Origin: Croceimicrobium sp965656185
GTDB lineage: Bacteria > Bacteroidota > Bacteroidia > Flavobacteriales > Schleiferiaceae
Direction: 5' to 3'
NCBI GenBank assembly: GCA_965656185.1
Contig: CBFHJH010000012.1
Coordinates: 1-64,000 of the forward strand
DNA length: 64,000 bases
The position numbers were made by a program, and so were the translations under genes. The notes beneath the pieces were generated by a model. It worked only from the letters and a program-made list of their open reading frames with translations, ran no database searches and was not told the origin of the DNA. Positions 33,283 through 42,660 of the stretch are shown here, piece by piece (positions within the stretch are counted from its first letter, which is position 1; each line of letters begins with the position of its first letter).

Positions 33283-35049
33283 CTAAGCCGAGATCAAATC
33301 CGACCGCTTCATGGCCCAGCGCATTAAAATAAAGCTTAAAAGCGCCAATGCCAGCCACAGTAAGCCTGTTTGGTATTCTTGAAAGATCATTTTTCCAATA
33401 CCAAATAAACTGCTGTACACCAGGGCTACGCCACTTAACCAAGCGAGAAAAAGTGGCTTAATATCGCTTTCCGCGGAAGCGGCTGTAGCGAATGGCCCCC
33501 AGAAACCTCCAGGCTTAATTCGATCGTAAAAAGCTTCTAAGACCTTACTATCGGTGGGTTTAGTACTAAAGGTAACTACTAACCAAACTAGGCTGGTGAA
33601 GAGCACGGTGAAGATGAAATCGCCATTGTGATAATAAAAACTCTCTGGCACGTAGTTTACCAAAATATACTTAGAGATCGCCAAGCCCAAAAGGGGAGCC
33701 AAGGTGGCACTGAGCTCGGTCCAAGCATTGATACGCCACCAATACCACCGCAAAATCAGGACCATACCTAAGCCGGCGCCAGAGGCAATTAAGAACTGGG
33801 CCGCTTCGTCGATCATTTCGATCTGACTCGTAGCAAATACCGCCACCGCCATAATGATCAAAGTAAAAATACGCCCGATCATAACATAGTGACGATCCGA
33901 TTGACCGTCGCTCATAAAGCGCTTGTAGAGGTCATTGGTTAAATAACTGGAGCCCCAATTTAATTGGGTAGAAATGGTAGACATATAGGCCGAGATGAAG
34001 CCCACGAAAAGCAAGCCTTTCAAGCCCGAGGGTAAGTGATCGCGCATCGCCAAAACAAAGCCTTTACGCGATTCTTCTACCGGCAGCTCGGGATAGAGGA
34101 TCAACGCCGCCAGACCTACGATTATCCAAGGCCAGGGTCGTAAACAATAGTGCGCGATCTGAAAGAATAAACTGGAATAGACCGCATGCTTCTCATCCTT
34201 GGCGCTCATCATTCTTTGTGAAATATAGCCGCCGCCGCCAGGCTCATTCCCAGGATACCAACTAGCCCACCACTGCAACACTACATAAGAGAAAAAGGCC
34301 CCGGCCGAAAGGGAAAAGGTGCCCGAAGCAAGATCACTCCAACCACCGATTTGCGGAAAGAAATCGAGTCGCCACGCGGGAATCTGAGCTTTCAGTCCGG
34401 CCACTCCTCCCACTTCCGGTAAATTAAGCACACTAATAGCCAAGATTACACTACCGGTCATCGCAATAATAAACTGAACAAAATCGGTAATAGCGATGCC
34501 CAGCAATCCGGCGATCGAAGAGTAAAAGGCCACGATAAGCATAGCCGCCATACAAAGTAAAAAAGCGTCGGCGGTACTGATATCGAAAAAGACCTCGAAG
34601 ATGGATATCATTGCTGCGTTGACCCAACCGATGATCACCACATTCATAAAAAGCCCAAGATACACCGCCTTTAAGCCACGTAGCCAAGAAGCTACTTTAC
34701 CCGAATAGCGTAGCTCTAAAAATTCCAGTTCGGTAATAATATTAGCTCTGCGCCAGAGACGGGCAAAGAAAAAGGTGGTCAACATACCGCCAATCACCAT
34801 ATTCCACCACAACCAGTTTCCGGAAATTCCGTGTTGTGCGATCTTTTCCGTAACCCATAATGGGGTATCGGCGGCAAAGGTGGTGGCCACCATGGAAACG
34901 CCAGCGATATACCAAGGCAGTTTTCGCCCACCCAAAAAGAAACCAGCTAATCCGCCCTCGGCCTTGCCTCGAAAGCGAATGCCGATAAAGACAAAAAGGG
35001 CCATAAGCCCAATAACGATTACCCAATCTAGGGTACTGAGATAAGCCAT
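33283..35049 (-). CDS. Sodium:solute symporter (SSS family)
   Basis: About 588 residues from the ATG at 35047-35049. An in-frame ATG 19 codons upstream (35106) would add a polar stretch unlike the family. About 13-14 membrane helices begin with L-S-T-L-D-W-V-I-V. Family marks are G-F-F-L-G-G-R-K-L-P-W-Y near 45-56 and A-T-T-F-A-A-D-T-P near 64-72, the sodium-site helix. The substrate cannot be told; relatives carry sugars, sialic acid, proline or nucleosides. The lipoprotein and carboxypeptidase genes follow on the same strand after 31 bases. Confidence 0.9.
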   Translation of the reverse strand: MAYLSTLDWVIVIGLMALFVFIGIRFRGKAEGGLAGFFLGGRKLPWYIAGVSMVATTFAADTPLWVTEKIAQHGISGNWLWWNMVIGGMLTTFFFARLWRRANIITELEFLELRYSGKVASWLRGLKAVYLGLFMNVVIIGWVNAAMISIFEVFFDISTADAFLLCMAAMLIVAFYSSIAGLLGIAITDFVQFIIAMTGSVILAISVLNLPEVGGVAGLKAQIPAWRLDFFPQIGGWSDLASGTFSLSAGAFFSYVVLQWWASWYPGNEPGGGGYISQRMMSAKDEKHAVYSSLFFQIAHYCLRPWPWIIVGLAALILYPELPVEESRKGFVLAMRDHLPSGLKGLLFVGFISAYMSTISTQLNWGSSYLTNDLYKRFMSDGQSDRHYVMIGRIFTLIIMAVAVFATSQIEMIDEAAQFLIASGAGLGMVLILRWYWWRINAWTELSATLAPLLGLAISKYILVNYVPESFYYHNGDFIFTVLFTSLVWLVVTFSTKPTDSKVLEAFYDRIKPGGFWGPFATAASAESDIKPLFLAWLSGVALVYSSLFGIGKMIFQEYQTGLLWLALALLSFILMRWAMKRSDLISA

Positions 35050-35170
35050 AAACGATTTTGTCCCGAAGCTACTATATTTCCCAGAGCCAAGCGCAGCCTT
35101 GTTCATAAGTCCGCTAAGTCGTGAATTTCAGGTCTTATCTGGGATGGCTACCTTTGACAAAAAATAAGCC

Positions 35171-35527
35171 ATGAAGAACTTATACTTTGCCCTGGTCCTC
35201 CTCTTTGTTGCCTGCAACAATGCTCCTGAGGAAATGCAGACTATCTCTGAGCCTATTGTAGCCCATCAATATCCACAACAAGCAGTGATCGAAGTGGAAT
35301 ACAATGGTAAAGTAGTTTATGGTGTAGCCATCACCGATTCGAGCGGCGCAGCGGTTAATCGCGCTTATGCCGTAAGTTTGGAATTGGGTGATCGCATCTG
35401 GAAAGACACTTTGATCTTGGAGATCGGAGCGCAACAAAAACTGCAGGGTGAGGTGGTTTTCACCGAAGCCGTGATCGACGATATGCTGACCGCCAGTGTA
35501 GAAGTACGACCTTTTGAAATAAAATAA
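35171..35527 (+). CDS. Small lipoprotein of unknown function
   Basis: 118 residues. The lipobox L-F-V-A-C at 11-15 is clear. The mature part of about 100 residues looks like a beta-sandwich without a known family. A -7 box TACCTTTG at 35149-35156, with TTTC 19 bp upstream, lies 14 bases before the start. One base separates its stop from the TTG start of the methyltransferase, so they are probably co-transcribed. Confidence 0.7.
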   Translation: MKNLYFALVLLFVACNNAPEEMQTISEPIVAHQYPQQAVIEVEYNGKVVYGVAITDSSGAAVNRAYAVSLELGDRIWKDTLILEIGAQQKLQGEVVFTEAVIDDMLTASVEVRPFEIK

Positions 35528-35528
35528 A

Positions 35529-36686
35529 TTGGAAGATAACCTCAAGATCGTCATTAAAACCCTAGCCGGGCTCGAAGGAGTGCTGGCCCGCGAAGTCCGC
35601 CAATTAGGGGGCCGCCAAGTAAAGACCAGCAATCGCGCTGTGATTTGCGAAGGGGACCTGGGTTTCGTTTACAAAGCAAACCTTTGGCTACGCAATGCCC
35701 TGCGCGTATTGGTGCAGCTCGACCGCTTTCAGGTCCGTGACGAAAAAGACCTATACCGCAAGTTAAACCGTATCGCCTGGGAAGAGCTTTTCGAGGTAAA
35801 CCGCACCTTGGTGGTAGACTCTACTGTTTTTAGTGATCGTTTCCGCAACAGCCTGTTTATCGCTCAAAAAACCAAGGACGCGGTGGTAGACCGCTTTCGC
35901 GATCAGCTGGGAAAGCGCCCCTCGGTGCAGCTCAAAGAGGCGGAAGTGCGTATCAATATTCACATCCAACAACAATGGTGTACGATTAGTCTAGACAGTA
36001 GCGGCAATAGTTTACACCTACGCAATTACCGACAAGCGGTAGATAAGGCTCCCTTAAACGAAGTTTTGGCTTCGGGAATCCTGGCATTAAGTAACTGGGA
36101 ACCTTCGCTACCCTTGATCGATCCGATGTGTGGATCAGGAACTTTTTTACTCGAAGCGGCCTTGCGCGCCAGCAATGTACCCGCCAATATTTTCCGCAAG
36201 GACTTTTCCTTTCAACATTGGAAAAACTACGATCCCGAGCTCTTTAAATTGATCTTCGATAAGAGCTTGGAAAAAGAAGAGAACATCAAGGTCCCTATTC
36301 TCGGCTTCGATGCCGATGCCAGAGTGTTAATGAAGGCCCGTCGCAATGCGCGCTCAGCTTTAATGGAAGAACAAGTCAAATTTAAAGCGCGTGATTTTAT
36401 GGCTTGGGATCCCGAGACGGAAATCCCCAGTCATGGCGTTGTGATCATGAATCCACCTTATGACCTAAAATTAGAGGCCGATATCCCCAATTTATACCGT
36501 GGTATAGGCGATACCCTAAAACAGTATTTCAGCGGTTATACCGCCTGGGTTTTCACCGCCTCCGAAGAAGGCATTAAGCATTTAGGACTTAAGGCCTCTC
36601 AGAAAATAAAATTAAAGAACGGTAAACTAGACAGCTGGCTACTGCGCTACGACCTTTATGAAGGAAGTCGCAAAGGCCAAGCCTAA
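35529..36686 (+). CDS. RlmL-like THUMP-domain RNA methyltransferase
   Basis: 385 residues from a TTG start one base after the preceding stop; no nearer ATG exists. A THUMP domain (about 40-155) precedes an UPF0020-type methyltransferase with D-P-M-C-G-S-G-T-F-L-L-E-A near 198-210 and the catalytic N-P-P-Y-D near 307-311. It fits the single-domain RlmL (m2G2445 of 23S rRNA) type found in Bacteroidota and Firmicutes, which lacks the RlmK fusion seen in E. coli. Its 3' end runs close to or overlaps priA. Confidence 0.9.
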   Translation: MEDNLKIVIKTLAGLEGVLAREVRQLGGRQVKTSNRAVICEGDLGFVYKANLWLRNALRVLVQLDRFQVRDEKDLYRKLNRIAWEELFEVNRTLVVDSTVFSDRFRNSLFIAQKTKDAVVDRFRDQLGKRPSVQLKEAEVRINIHIQQQWCTISLDSSGNSLHLRNYRQAVDKAPLNEVLASGILALSNWEPSLPLIDPMCGSGTFLLEAALRASNVPANIFRKDFSFQHWKNYDPELFKLIFDKSLEKEENIKVPILGFDADARVLMKARRNARSALMEEQVKFKARDFMAWDPETEIPSHGVVIMNPPYDLKLEADIPNLYRGIGDTLKQYFSGYTAWVFTASEEGIKHLGLKASQKIKLKNGKLDSWLLRYDLYEGSRKGQA

Positions 36687-36690
36687 GCGG

Positions 36691-39132
36691 ATGGATCAAT
36701 TCGTAGAGCTCATACTACCGCTGGCTTTAAACCAGAATTATACCTATCGGGTGCCACCTGCTTTGCAGAATGGCCTGGAAGTGGGTATGCGGGTGGTGGC
36801 GCCATTGGGTAAACGGAAGCTCTACACGGGTATCGTTAAAGAGATACATCAGCGAGAACCAAAGGAATTTAGTCCTAAGGATATCGTGGAGTTGATCGAT
36901 CAAGAACCGGTCTTGAGCAGGCAGCAGTTAGACCTGTGGACCTGGATCGCCGATTATTATCTATGTAGTGAAGGTGAAGTAATGGCGGCGGCACTCCCCT
37001 CCGGTCTTAAGCTGGAGAGCGAAATGATCGTGCAGCGTAATTTATTAAAGCCTATTGTCGACGAAGAGCTCAATGACCCCGAGTATCTGATCGTTGAGGC
37101 ACTGGAGAGTCAGGATCGCCTGAGCATCAAAGACATCTCGGAGATCACCGGCTTCAAAAACCCCTTGGGTACCATCAAAGAGTTGTTATCTAAGCATTAT
37201 ATCGTTTTAGAAGAAGAGCTCAAACACGCTTATAAACCAAGGAAGAGACGTTTGGTACGTGCCGGTGCCAAACTAGACGAAAAAGACCTGCAAGCCGCTT
37301 TCGGTCAATTGGGTAGAGCGGAAAAGCAAAGACAATTGCTGCTCAGTTTTTTTAGCCTACGCTCCGAAGAAGGAACGATAAGCGCCCCCAAATTACTCAA
37401 GAAGAACGGCGCTGCCGAAAGCAGCCTTAAAAGCTTGGCAAAAAAAGGTTTACTGGAGATCTATTATCAAGAAGACCAATTAAACTTACAGCAAAGCGGG
37501 CAAATTCAGAATCTTAAAACCCTGAATACCGCTCAGGCGGAAGCTTACGAAAAATTAAAGGCCCATAAAGAAAAACCCAGTCTATTGCACGGCGTAACTT
37601 CCTCGGGAAAAACCGAGGTTTACGTGCAGCTAATGGCCGATACCTTGCGGGCAGGCCGGCAAGTTTTATACTTGGTCCCGGAAATTGCCTTAACCACCCA
37701 ATTGATCACTCGCCTGCAAGCCTACTTCGGTACAGATCTTTTGGTATACCACTCGCGTTTTAGCGATCGCGACCGGGTGGAAGCTTGGTTAAAACTGAAG
37801 AAACTGGACCAAAAGCCTTGTGTGGTGATCGGCGCACGTTCGAGCGTTTTCTTGCCTTTTCAAAACTTGGGACTGCTAATTGTAGACGAAGAACATGAGA
37901 ACAGTTTTAAGCAGTACGAACCCTCCCCTCGATATCACGCCCGCGACACCGCTTTAGTGCTCGCCAGGCAACAAAATGCTCAGGCAGTCTTGGGCTCGGC
38001 CACCCCTAGCTTCGAAAGCTATTTCAATGTGCAAAAAGGCAAATACCAATTGGTAGAAATGCTGGAACGCTATGGCAATTTGGCCATGCCTCGCATTAAA
38101 GCGATCAACCTGAAAGAGATGCGCCATAAGAAATTAATGCGCGGGCATTTTTCGCAAGAATTGGTTGAAACCATCGAGGCCACCCTAAAGGCCGACCGCC
38201 AGATCATCCTATTCCAGAATCGACGGGGCTTTTCCACTTTTCTGCAATGTGAAACTTGTGGCCACGTAGTGCAGTGTAAGAATTGTGATATCAGCCTCAC
38301 CTATCACCGCTATCAGCATCGTTTACGTTGCCACTATTGCGGCTATAATACAGCACCTCCCCAGAGCTGCCCAGCCTGTAAAAGCAAGCAGTTAAAGACC
38401 CTGGGCTTTGGAACGGAAAAATTGGAAGATGACCTCAAACTAATGTTCCCAGAAGCACGGGTTCAAAGGATGGATCTCGATACCACCCGCAAGAAAAAAG
38501 CCTATGAAAATATAATCGGCGCCTTCGAAGATGGCGAAACCGATATCTTGGTCGGTACCCAAATGGTGACCAAAGGGCTCGACTTCGAGAACGTGGGTCT
38601 GGTGGCAATCATGAATGCCGATACCTTAATTCACTTTCCCGATTTCCGTTCCCATGAAAAGGCTTTTCAAATGCTTTCCCAGGTTGCGGGCCGCGCCGGA
38701 AGAAAAGGCGAACAAGGCTTGGTATTGATTCAATGCTCAGATCCGCAGCATCCGGTGATACTTGATGTGATCGCTAATCGCTACCAGAGCACTTATCGTC
38801 GAGAACTTAGTGAGCGGCAAGAATTTCGCTATCCGCCCTATTACCGCTTAATTCGCATCAGCTTAAAGCATCGCGATCGCAATAACTTGGAAGAAAAGGC
38901 CCGCAATTTAGGCTCGGAATTAAAGCGCATTTACGGTTGGCGCATGATGGGCCCTGAATACCCCCTAGCGAACCGCTTACGGGGACTCTATCAAATGGAG
39001 ATCTTGTTGAAGATAGAATTAGGGCTTAATTTAAATAAGATCAAGGGAGGCTTAAAGGAAGCTTGTGAAGATTTTCAATCACGTAATCGTAAGCAGGCCA
39101 TTCAAATCTTTTTCGATGTTGACCCTGCCTAA
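36691..39132 (+). CDS. priA: Primosomal protein N' (PriA replication-restart helicase)
   Basis: About 813 residues from the ATG at 36691, which puts the conserved F-V-E-L-I-L-P-L-A-L at the N-terminus. An ATG at 36658 would add 11 residues and overlap the previous gene. The helicase core has Walker A G-V-T-S-S-G-K-T-E, D-E-E-H and Q-V-A-G-R-A-G-R. The zinc domain has eight cysteines in four C-x-x-C pairs, including C-E-T-C, C-K-N-C, C-H-Y-C and C-P-A-C. It restarts stalled replication forks. It is convergent with the lysoplasmalogenase gene, overlapping it by four bases. Confidence 0.97.
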   Translation: MDQFVELILPLALNQNYTYRVPPALQNGLEVGMRVVAPLGKRKLYTGIVKEIHQREPKEFSPKDIVELIDQEPVLSRQQLDLWTWIADYYLCSEGEVMAAALPSGLKLESEMIVQRNLLKPIVDEELNDPEYLIVEALESQDRLSIKDISEITGFKNPLGTIKELLSKHYIVLEEELKHAYKPRKRRLVRAGAKLDEKDLQAAFGQLGRAEKQRQLLLSFFSLRSEEGTISAPKLLKKNGAAESSLKSLAKKGLLEIYYQEDQLNLQQSGQIQNLKTLNTAQAEAYEKLKAHKEKPSLLHGVTSSGKTEVYVQLMADTLRAGRQVLYLVPEIALTTQLITRLQAYFGTDLLVYHSRFSDRDRVEAWLKLKKLDQKPCVVIGARSSVFLPFQNLGLLIVDEEHENSFKQYEPSPRYHARDTALVLARQQNAQAVLGSATPSFESYFNVQKGKYQLVEMLERYGNLAMPRIKAINLKEMRHKKLMRGHFSQELVETIEATLKADRQIILFQNRRGFSTFLQCETCGHVVQCKNCDISLTYHRYQHRLRCHYCGYNTAPPQSCPACKSKQLKTLGFGTEKLEDDLKLMFPEARVQRMDLDTTRKKKAYENIIGAFEDGETDILVGTQMVTKGLDFENVGLVAIMNADTLIHFPDFRSHEKAFQMLSQVAGRAGRKGEQGLVLIQCSDPQHPVILDVIANRYQSTYRRELSERQEFRYPPYYRLIRISLKHRDRNNLEEKARNLGSELKRIYGWRMMGPEYPLANRLRGLYQMEILLKIELGLNLNKIKGGLKEACEDFQSRNRKQAIQIFFDVDPA

Positions 39133-39809
39133 AGGTCGAATTTAGAAAGGCGTTCCTTCAAGACCCCAAATAAGATCAAGGCCTGCGCTGCTGAATAAGT
39201 TAGCATTACCACCATACCGTCGAGCCAGACAATGGGCGTCCCTTCACCAAATTTGCTAAAGGCTAAAAACCAATCCGAAAAGATGAAGAGTACGATGCCA
39301 AAGGCCGCCAGATTATTATGCAATCTAAATCCCACCCCATTCAAAGCCAAGAATAGGTGAATACTTAGCAAACTGAAATAACCGTAAATGGGCATTTCAA
39401 ACTCATAGGGTATCTCGGCAATTTGTAAAAGGCTCCACAATCCTAAGGCCGCCAAGGCCACACTTAGTAAACTTGGTCCAATTCGCAAGTGTGGTTTCTC
39501 CTTTAAATACCACAGGACATAGAATATGTGTGCCAAGGCAAAAGCAGCCATACCGAGCAAAAAATAATGCTCATTCTCCTTGTTCATTAGTAGGATATCA
39601 CCAAGCAAAGAAAAGACCAAGGCCCATACTATATGTAAGAGCCCCTTTAGCCGATGCTCATTTAGTTTTGACAAAAGATACAAGAGTAAACTGCCTATGA
39701 TCAATGGCTTACTGATAAGGTAGAGCACACCATCATCCTGCCGATAAATTGTGGCTAAATGCAAAAAGACAACGGCGCCGAAGAGCTTTAAGAAATCAAA
39801 TGCCCGCAC
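39129..39809 (-). CDS. Lysoplasmalogenase family protein (YhhN/TMEM86)
   Basis: 226 residues from a GTG start, about eight membrane segments. The conserved pair of the YhhN family is present: S-K-P-L near residues 33-36 and L-L-G-D-I-L-L-M near 68-75. Members hydrolyse the vinyl-ether bond of lysoplasmalogens; the activity in Bacteroidota is not established. Its start codon shares one base with the M48 gene's stop, so the two are in one unit. Confidence 0.82.
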   Translation of the reverse strand: MRAFDFLKLFGAVVFLHLATIYRQDDGVLYLISKPLIIGSLLLYLLSKLNEHRLKGLLHIVWALVFSLLGDILLMNKENEHYFLLGMAAFALAHIFYVLWYLKEKPHLRIGPSLLSVALAALGLWSLLQIAEIPYEFEMPIYGYFSLLSIHLFLALNGVGFRLHNNLAAFGIVLFIFSDWFLAFSKFGEGTPIVWLDGMVVMLTYSAAQALILFGVLKERLSKFDL

Positions 39810-40615
39810 TATTTCCGGTATTTGGAATTGGCATAATACTGTTTGGCTTGCGCCATATTCTTGTTTAGATCGCTAATACGAGTATTATGCGAAGGGTGGG
39901 TAGACATGAATTCGGGTGGTGCTCCTCCGCCAGAGTTGGCTGCCATACGTTCCCAAAACTTAGGGGCCTCCTCTGGATTATAGCCAGCCATGCCCATAAA
40001 GTAGAGTCCCATTTTATCTGCTTCCGATTCATGCAAACGGCTAAAAGGCAAGATGGCTGCATATTGTGAACCAATGCCATAGGCCGCCATGTACAGAGCC
40101 TGCGTTTCGGCCGGTTTATCATTAAGAGCAGCGGTAAGGGCAAGGCCTCCTAATTGCTGCATCAAACCTTGGCTCATTCGTTCTGAACCATGACTAGCCA
40201 CGGCATGGGCTACTTCGTGTCCCATAACAACCGCCACTCCGGTCTCATCCTTACATACCTCTAAAATACCGGTATAGAAGGCCACTTTTCCGCCAGGCAT
40301 GCACCATGCATTGGCCACATCTTCCTCGATCAGATTAAACTCCCAGTCAAAGTCTGCGATCATCTCCGCATGACCATTGTCTCTTAAATACTGCTCTACC
40401 GCCTCTGAGATACGCTTTCCGACCCGATCGATCATTTGCGCTTCAGGAGTTCCGGTCAAAACCTTAGACTGATTCAAAACCTCCTGATACTGGTCTACCG
40501 CCATGGCATTCATCTGTGAGCCGGGTATAAGTGATACTTGACGACGACCCGTAAGTGGCACGGTCTTACAAGCGGACAAGAATAATACAGTAGCTAATAA
40601 GAGGTATTTCTTCAT
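39809..40615 (-). CDS. M48-family metalloprotease lipoprotein
   Basis: 268 residues from the ATG at 40613-40615, which gives a clean lipobox L-S-A-C at residues 14-17. A longer frame upstream would bury the signal. The zinc motif is V-M-G-H-E-V-A-H (H-E-x-x-H) near 130, with the third-ligand Glu in S-E-A-D-K near 195. It resembles LoiP/YggG-type periplasmic proteases involved in envelope quality control. It lies upstream of the lysoplasmalogenase. Confidence 0.9.
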   Translation of the reverse strand: MKKYLLLATVLFLSACKTVPLTGRRQVSLIPGSQMNAMAVDQYQEVLNQSKVLTGTPEAQMIDRVGKRISEAVEQYLRDNGHAEMIADFDWEFNLIEEDVANAWCMPGGKVAFYTGILEVCKDETGVAVVMGHEVAHAVASHGSERMSQGLMQQLGGLALTAALNDKPAETQALYMAAYGIGSQYAAILPFSRLHESEADKMGLYFMGMAGYNPEEAPKFWERMAANSGGGAPPEFMSTHPSHNTRISDLNKNMAQAKQYYANSKYRK

Positions 40616-40799
40616 CTTGATCTTTTTGGCAAAGTAACACAAAATGACAGATTATTTAAGCTTTAACTGAAACAATGTCGGTGATTATTAACACATTAAG
40701 ACGAAAAGTCAGCTTTTTGAACCACCGGTATACATCATCTACTAATGGCATTTAAATTGCTCTGAACCTTTTGAATTTAATTTTAAAATAATCCGAAAA

Positions 40800-41240
40800 A
40801 TGAAACTCATAAAACGTAATCCAGATCTTCAGTTATTCGATAACTTATTCGATTCATTCTTTAGAGATGAACCACTCCATTGGATGGAAAAAAGCACCAC
40901 GACGAATCGTTCAGTTGCAGTAAACATTCACGAAGACGATAAGGCTTATCATTTGGAAGTGCTAGCGCCAGGCTTTACCAAAGAGGACATTAGTCTCGAC
41001 GTAGAAGAAGGTTTGTTAAACATCAAGGCGAAGAAAGAAGAGCGTGAAGAAAAGAGTGATCGAAATTACAGCCGGATCGAATTTAGAAGAGCCAATTTCG
41101 AACGTAGTTTCCGCTTGCCCGAAAATGAAATAAAGGAGGATGAAATTGAAGCATCCTTTGTTAATGGTATTTTAGAAATAACTCTACCTAAAGAAAATAA
41201 GGTTGAGAAGAAACTTAAAAAATTAATTGAAATTGCTTAA
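40800..41240 (+). CDS. Hsp20/alpha-crystallin small heat-shock protein
   Basis: 146 residues, normal size. The alpha-crystallin domain spans about 40-135, with V-N-I-H-E-D-D, the A-P-G-F-x-K-E-D-I-S-L-D-V motif and F-V-N-G-I-L-E-I-T-L-P-K. A short hydrophobic N-terminus and an L-K-x-L-I-E-I-A tail allow oligomerisation. It holds unfolded proteins for refolding by DnaK, whose gene is about 3.5 kb away. It ends at a strong shared terminator. Confidence 0.95.
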   Translation: MKLIKRNPDLQLFDNLFDSFFRDEPLHWMEKSTTTNRSVAVNIHEDDKAYHLEVLAPGFTKEDISLDVEEGLLNIKAKKEEREEKSDRNYSRIEFRRANFERSFRLPENEIKEDEIEASFVNGILEITLPKENKVEKKLKKLIEIA

Positions 41241-41260
41241 TTAATAATTTTAAGTAAAAT

Positions 41261-41288
41261 AAAAAAGGAGGCTTATACCTCCTTTTTT
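41261..41288. terminator. Bidirectional terminator between hsp20 and the membrane protein
   Basis: Perfect 11-bp stem AAAAAAGGAGG/CCTCCTTTTTT (41261-41271 with 41278-41288), loop CTTATA. The outer stem is itself the A/U-run on each strand. The stop codon of the minus-strand membrane protein (41287-41289) falls on its edge. Confidence 0.9.
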
Positions 41289-41960
41289 ATTTATCCAAAT
41301 ACCCTTTAACAAAGTCTGTATCGTAATGGTAAGGCTCAAAACTAAGCGTATCTTCTTCCAAAAAATAATATTCTGGATGATCCCCTTCATTAAATTCCAG
41401 CCCCAAAATTGCANNNNNNNNNNTAAACCGCGGTGTTGATAGATCTTAGCCTGCTCAAAGCGCAAAGAATCTCGAAATAGGGGTACGATCAAAAGGATGA
41501 AGAGCACCAAGCCCAGACCATATTGGACCCAGCGTTTAGGTCCAAAACTGCGATAACCTTGGGCTTCTTCCTGTACTTCTTCCAAAAAGAAACTAAGCCC
41601 ATCCTTTTGCAACTTACGATTGTAACTGAAGGCTAAGAGGGTAGAAATCAAGAAGGCCAAAAGCAAGGCTGGCAACCAAATACTGAATTTCTCCAAAGGA
41701 AACAGTGCTAAATAATCTTGAGCTAAAAAATTGAACCACCAGCTGCGCAAGAGCGCAAATAAATAACGGAAGGTCAGTGTAAAAATGAGGGTAAATCCGA
41801 AAAGCAAACCAAAATAACGCAATCGGAAGCGCTGCAATGCTTTAAGGGAGTCTTCCGAAAGGGACTGAATATCCTGTTTCTTCGGCATAAAGCGACGAAC
41901 TCCTTCTCTAAAGAGAAAGAAGAAAACTGCCAAACTTAAGACTTCAATTAGAAATTTCAT
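41287..41960 (-). CDS. Multi-pass membrane protein of unknown function, interrupted by an assembly gap
   Basis: The ATG at 41958-41960 starts a hydrophobic protein with about five membrane segments. Translation reaches the ten-N gap at 41414-41423. Beyond it the frame of the first part gives a poor, lysine/isoleucine-rich tail past the terminator. The next frame gives a natural acidic C-terminus (A-I-L-G-L-E-F-N-E-G-D-H-P-E-Y-Y-F) that stops at 41287-41289 just before the terminator. I take that as the true end. The gap is therefore not ten bases: its length must be 2 modulo 3. No family recognised. It overlaps the RluA-type gene by 17 bases. Confidence 0.65.
41414..41423. other. Assembly gap of ten N
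   Basis: Ten N in a coding sequence. The flanks are both coding on the minus strand but in different frames, so the gap size is nominal. Confidence 0.95.
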
Positions 41961-42660
41961 CGGCGATCTTTGGATTAAAGATACGCCAAATCGCATCCTC
42001 TCCTAAGCAGATCGCCCGAATTTCAAGTTTTTCTTGAGAGACAGGGTGCACAAAGGACAAATATCCAGCATGTAGGCTGATACTGGCATCGTGGTTGCTA
42101 CGGGGATAATGATATTTTAAATCACCTTTGATCGGTGAACCGATATGAGCCAATTGCACTCGTATTTGGTGGTGACGTCCCGTAAAAAGCTTAATCTCCA
42201 ATAAATGATAGCGCTCCGAACTGGCTCGGTGACGGTATTCCAATTCCGCTTTCTTGGCCCCTTTTTTAGCATCGGGGTAAACAAAGGACTTGTTCTTTTT
42301 AGCATTCTTGGCCAAAAAATGACTCAATTTCGCCTGCTTGGGATCTGGTAGGTCTTTAACTATGGCGTAGTAACGTTTATCGACCTCCCGCTGCTCGAAG
42401 AGCTTGTTCATGCGAGCCAAAGCTTTGCTGGTTTTAGCAAAAACTACGATTCCAGAAGTGGGACGATCTAAGCGATGCACCAAGCCACAGAAAACATTGC
42501 CAGGCTTATTGTAGGTTTCTTTGATGTAAGCGCGGACCTTTTCTAAAAGCGGTTTGTCGCCGGTAAAGTCTCCCTGGACCAATTCACCAGAAAGCTTGTT
42601 TAGGATAATAAGGTGATTGTCCTCAAAAAGGATTCGCGATGACAGCGCAGTGGACTCCAC
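41944..42660 (-). CDS. RluA-family pseudouridine synthase
   Basis: 238 residues from a GTG start that shares one base with the panB stop. There is no N-terminal S4 domain. The catalytic Asp is in H-R-L-D-R-P-T-S-G near residues 64-72. Typical flanks are I-L-N-K-L-S-G near 20 and T-G-R-H-H-Q-I-R-V-Q near 160. It modifies uridines in rRNA or tRNA; the site cannot be told. It is downstream of panB. Confidence 0.92.
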   Translation of the reverse strand: MESTALSSRILFEDNHLIILNKLSGELVQGDFTGDKPLLEKVRAYIKETYNKPGNVFCGLVHRLDRPTSGIVVFAKTSKALARMNKLFEQREVDKRYYAIVKDLPDPKQAKLSHFLAKNAKKNKSFVYPDAKKGAKKAELEYRHRASSERYHLLEIKLFTGRHHQIRVQLAHIGSPIKGDLKYHYPRSNHDASISLHAGYLSFVHPVSQEKLEIRAICLGEDAIWRIFNPKIADEISN

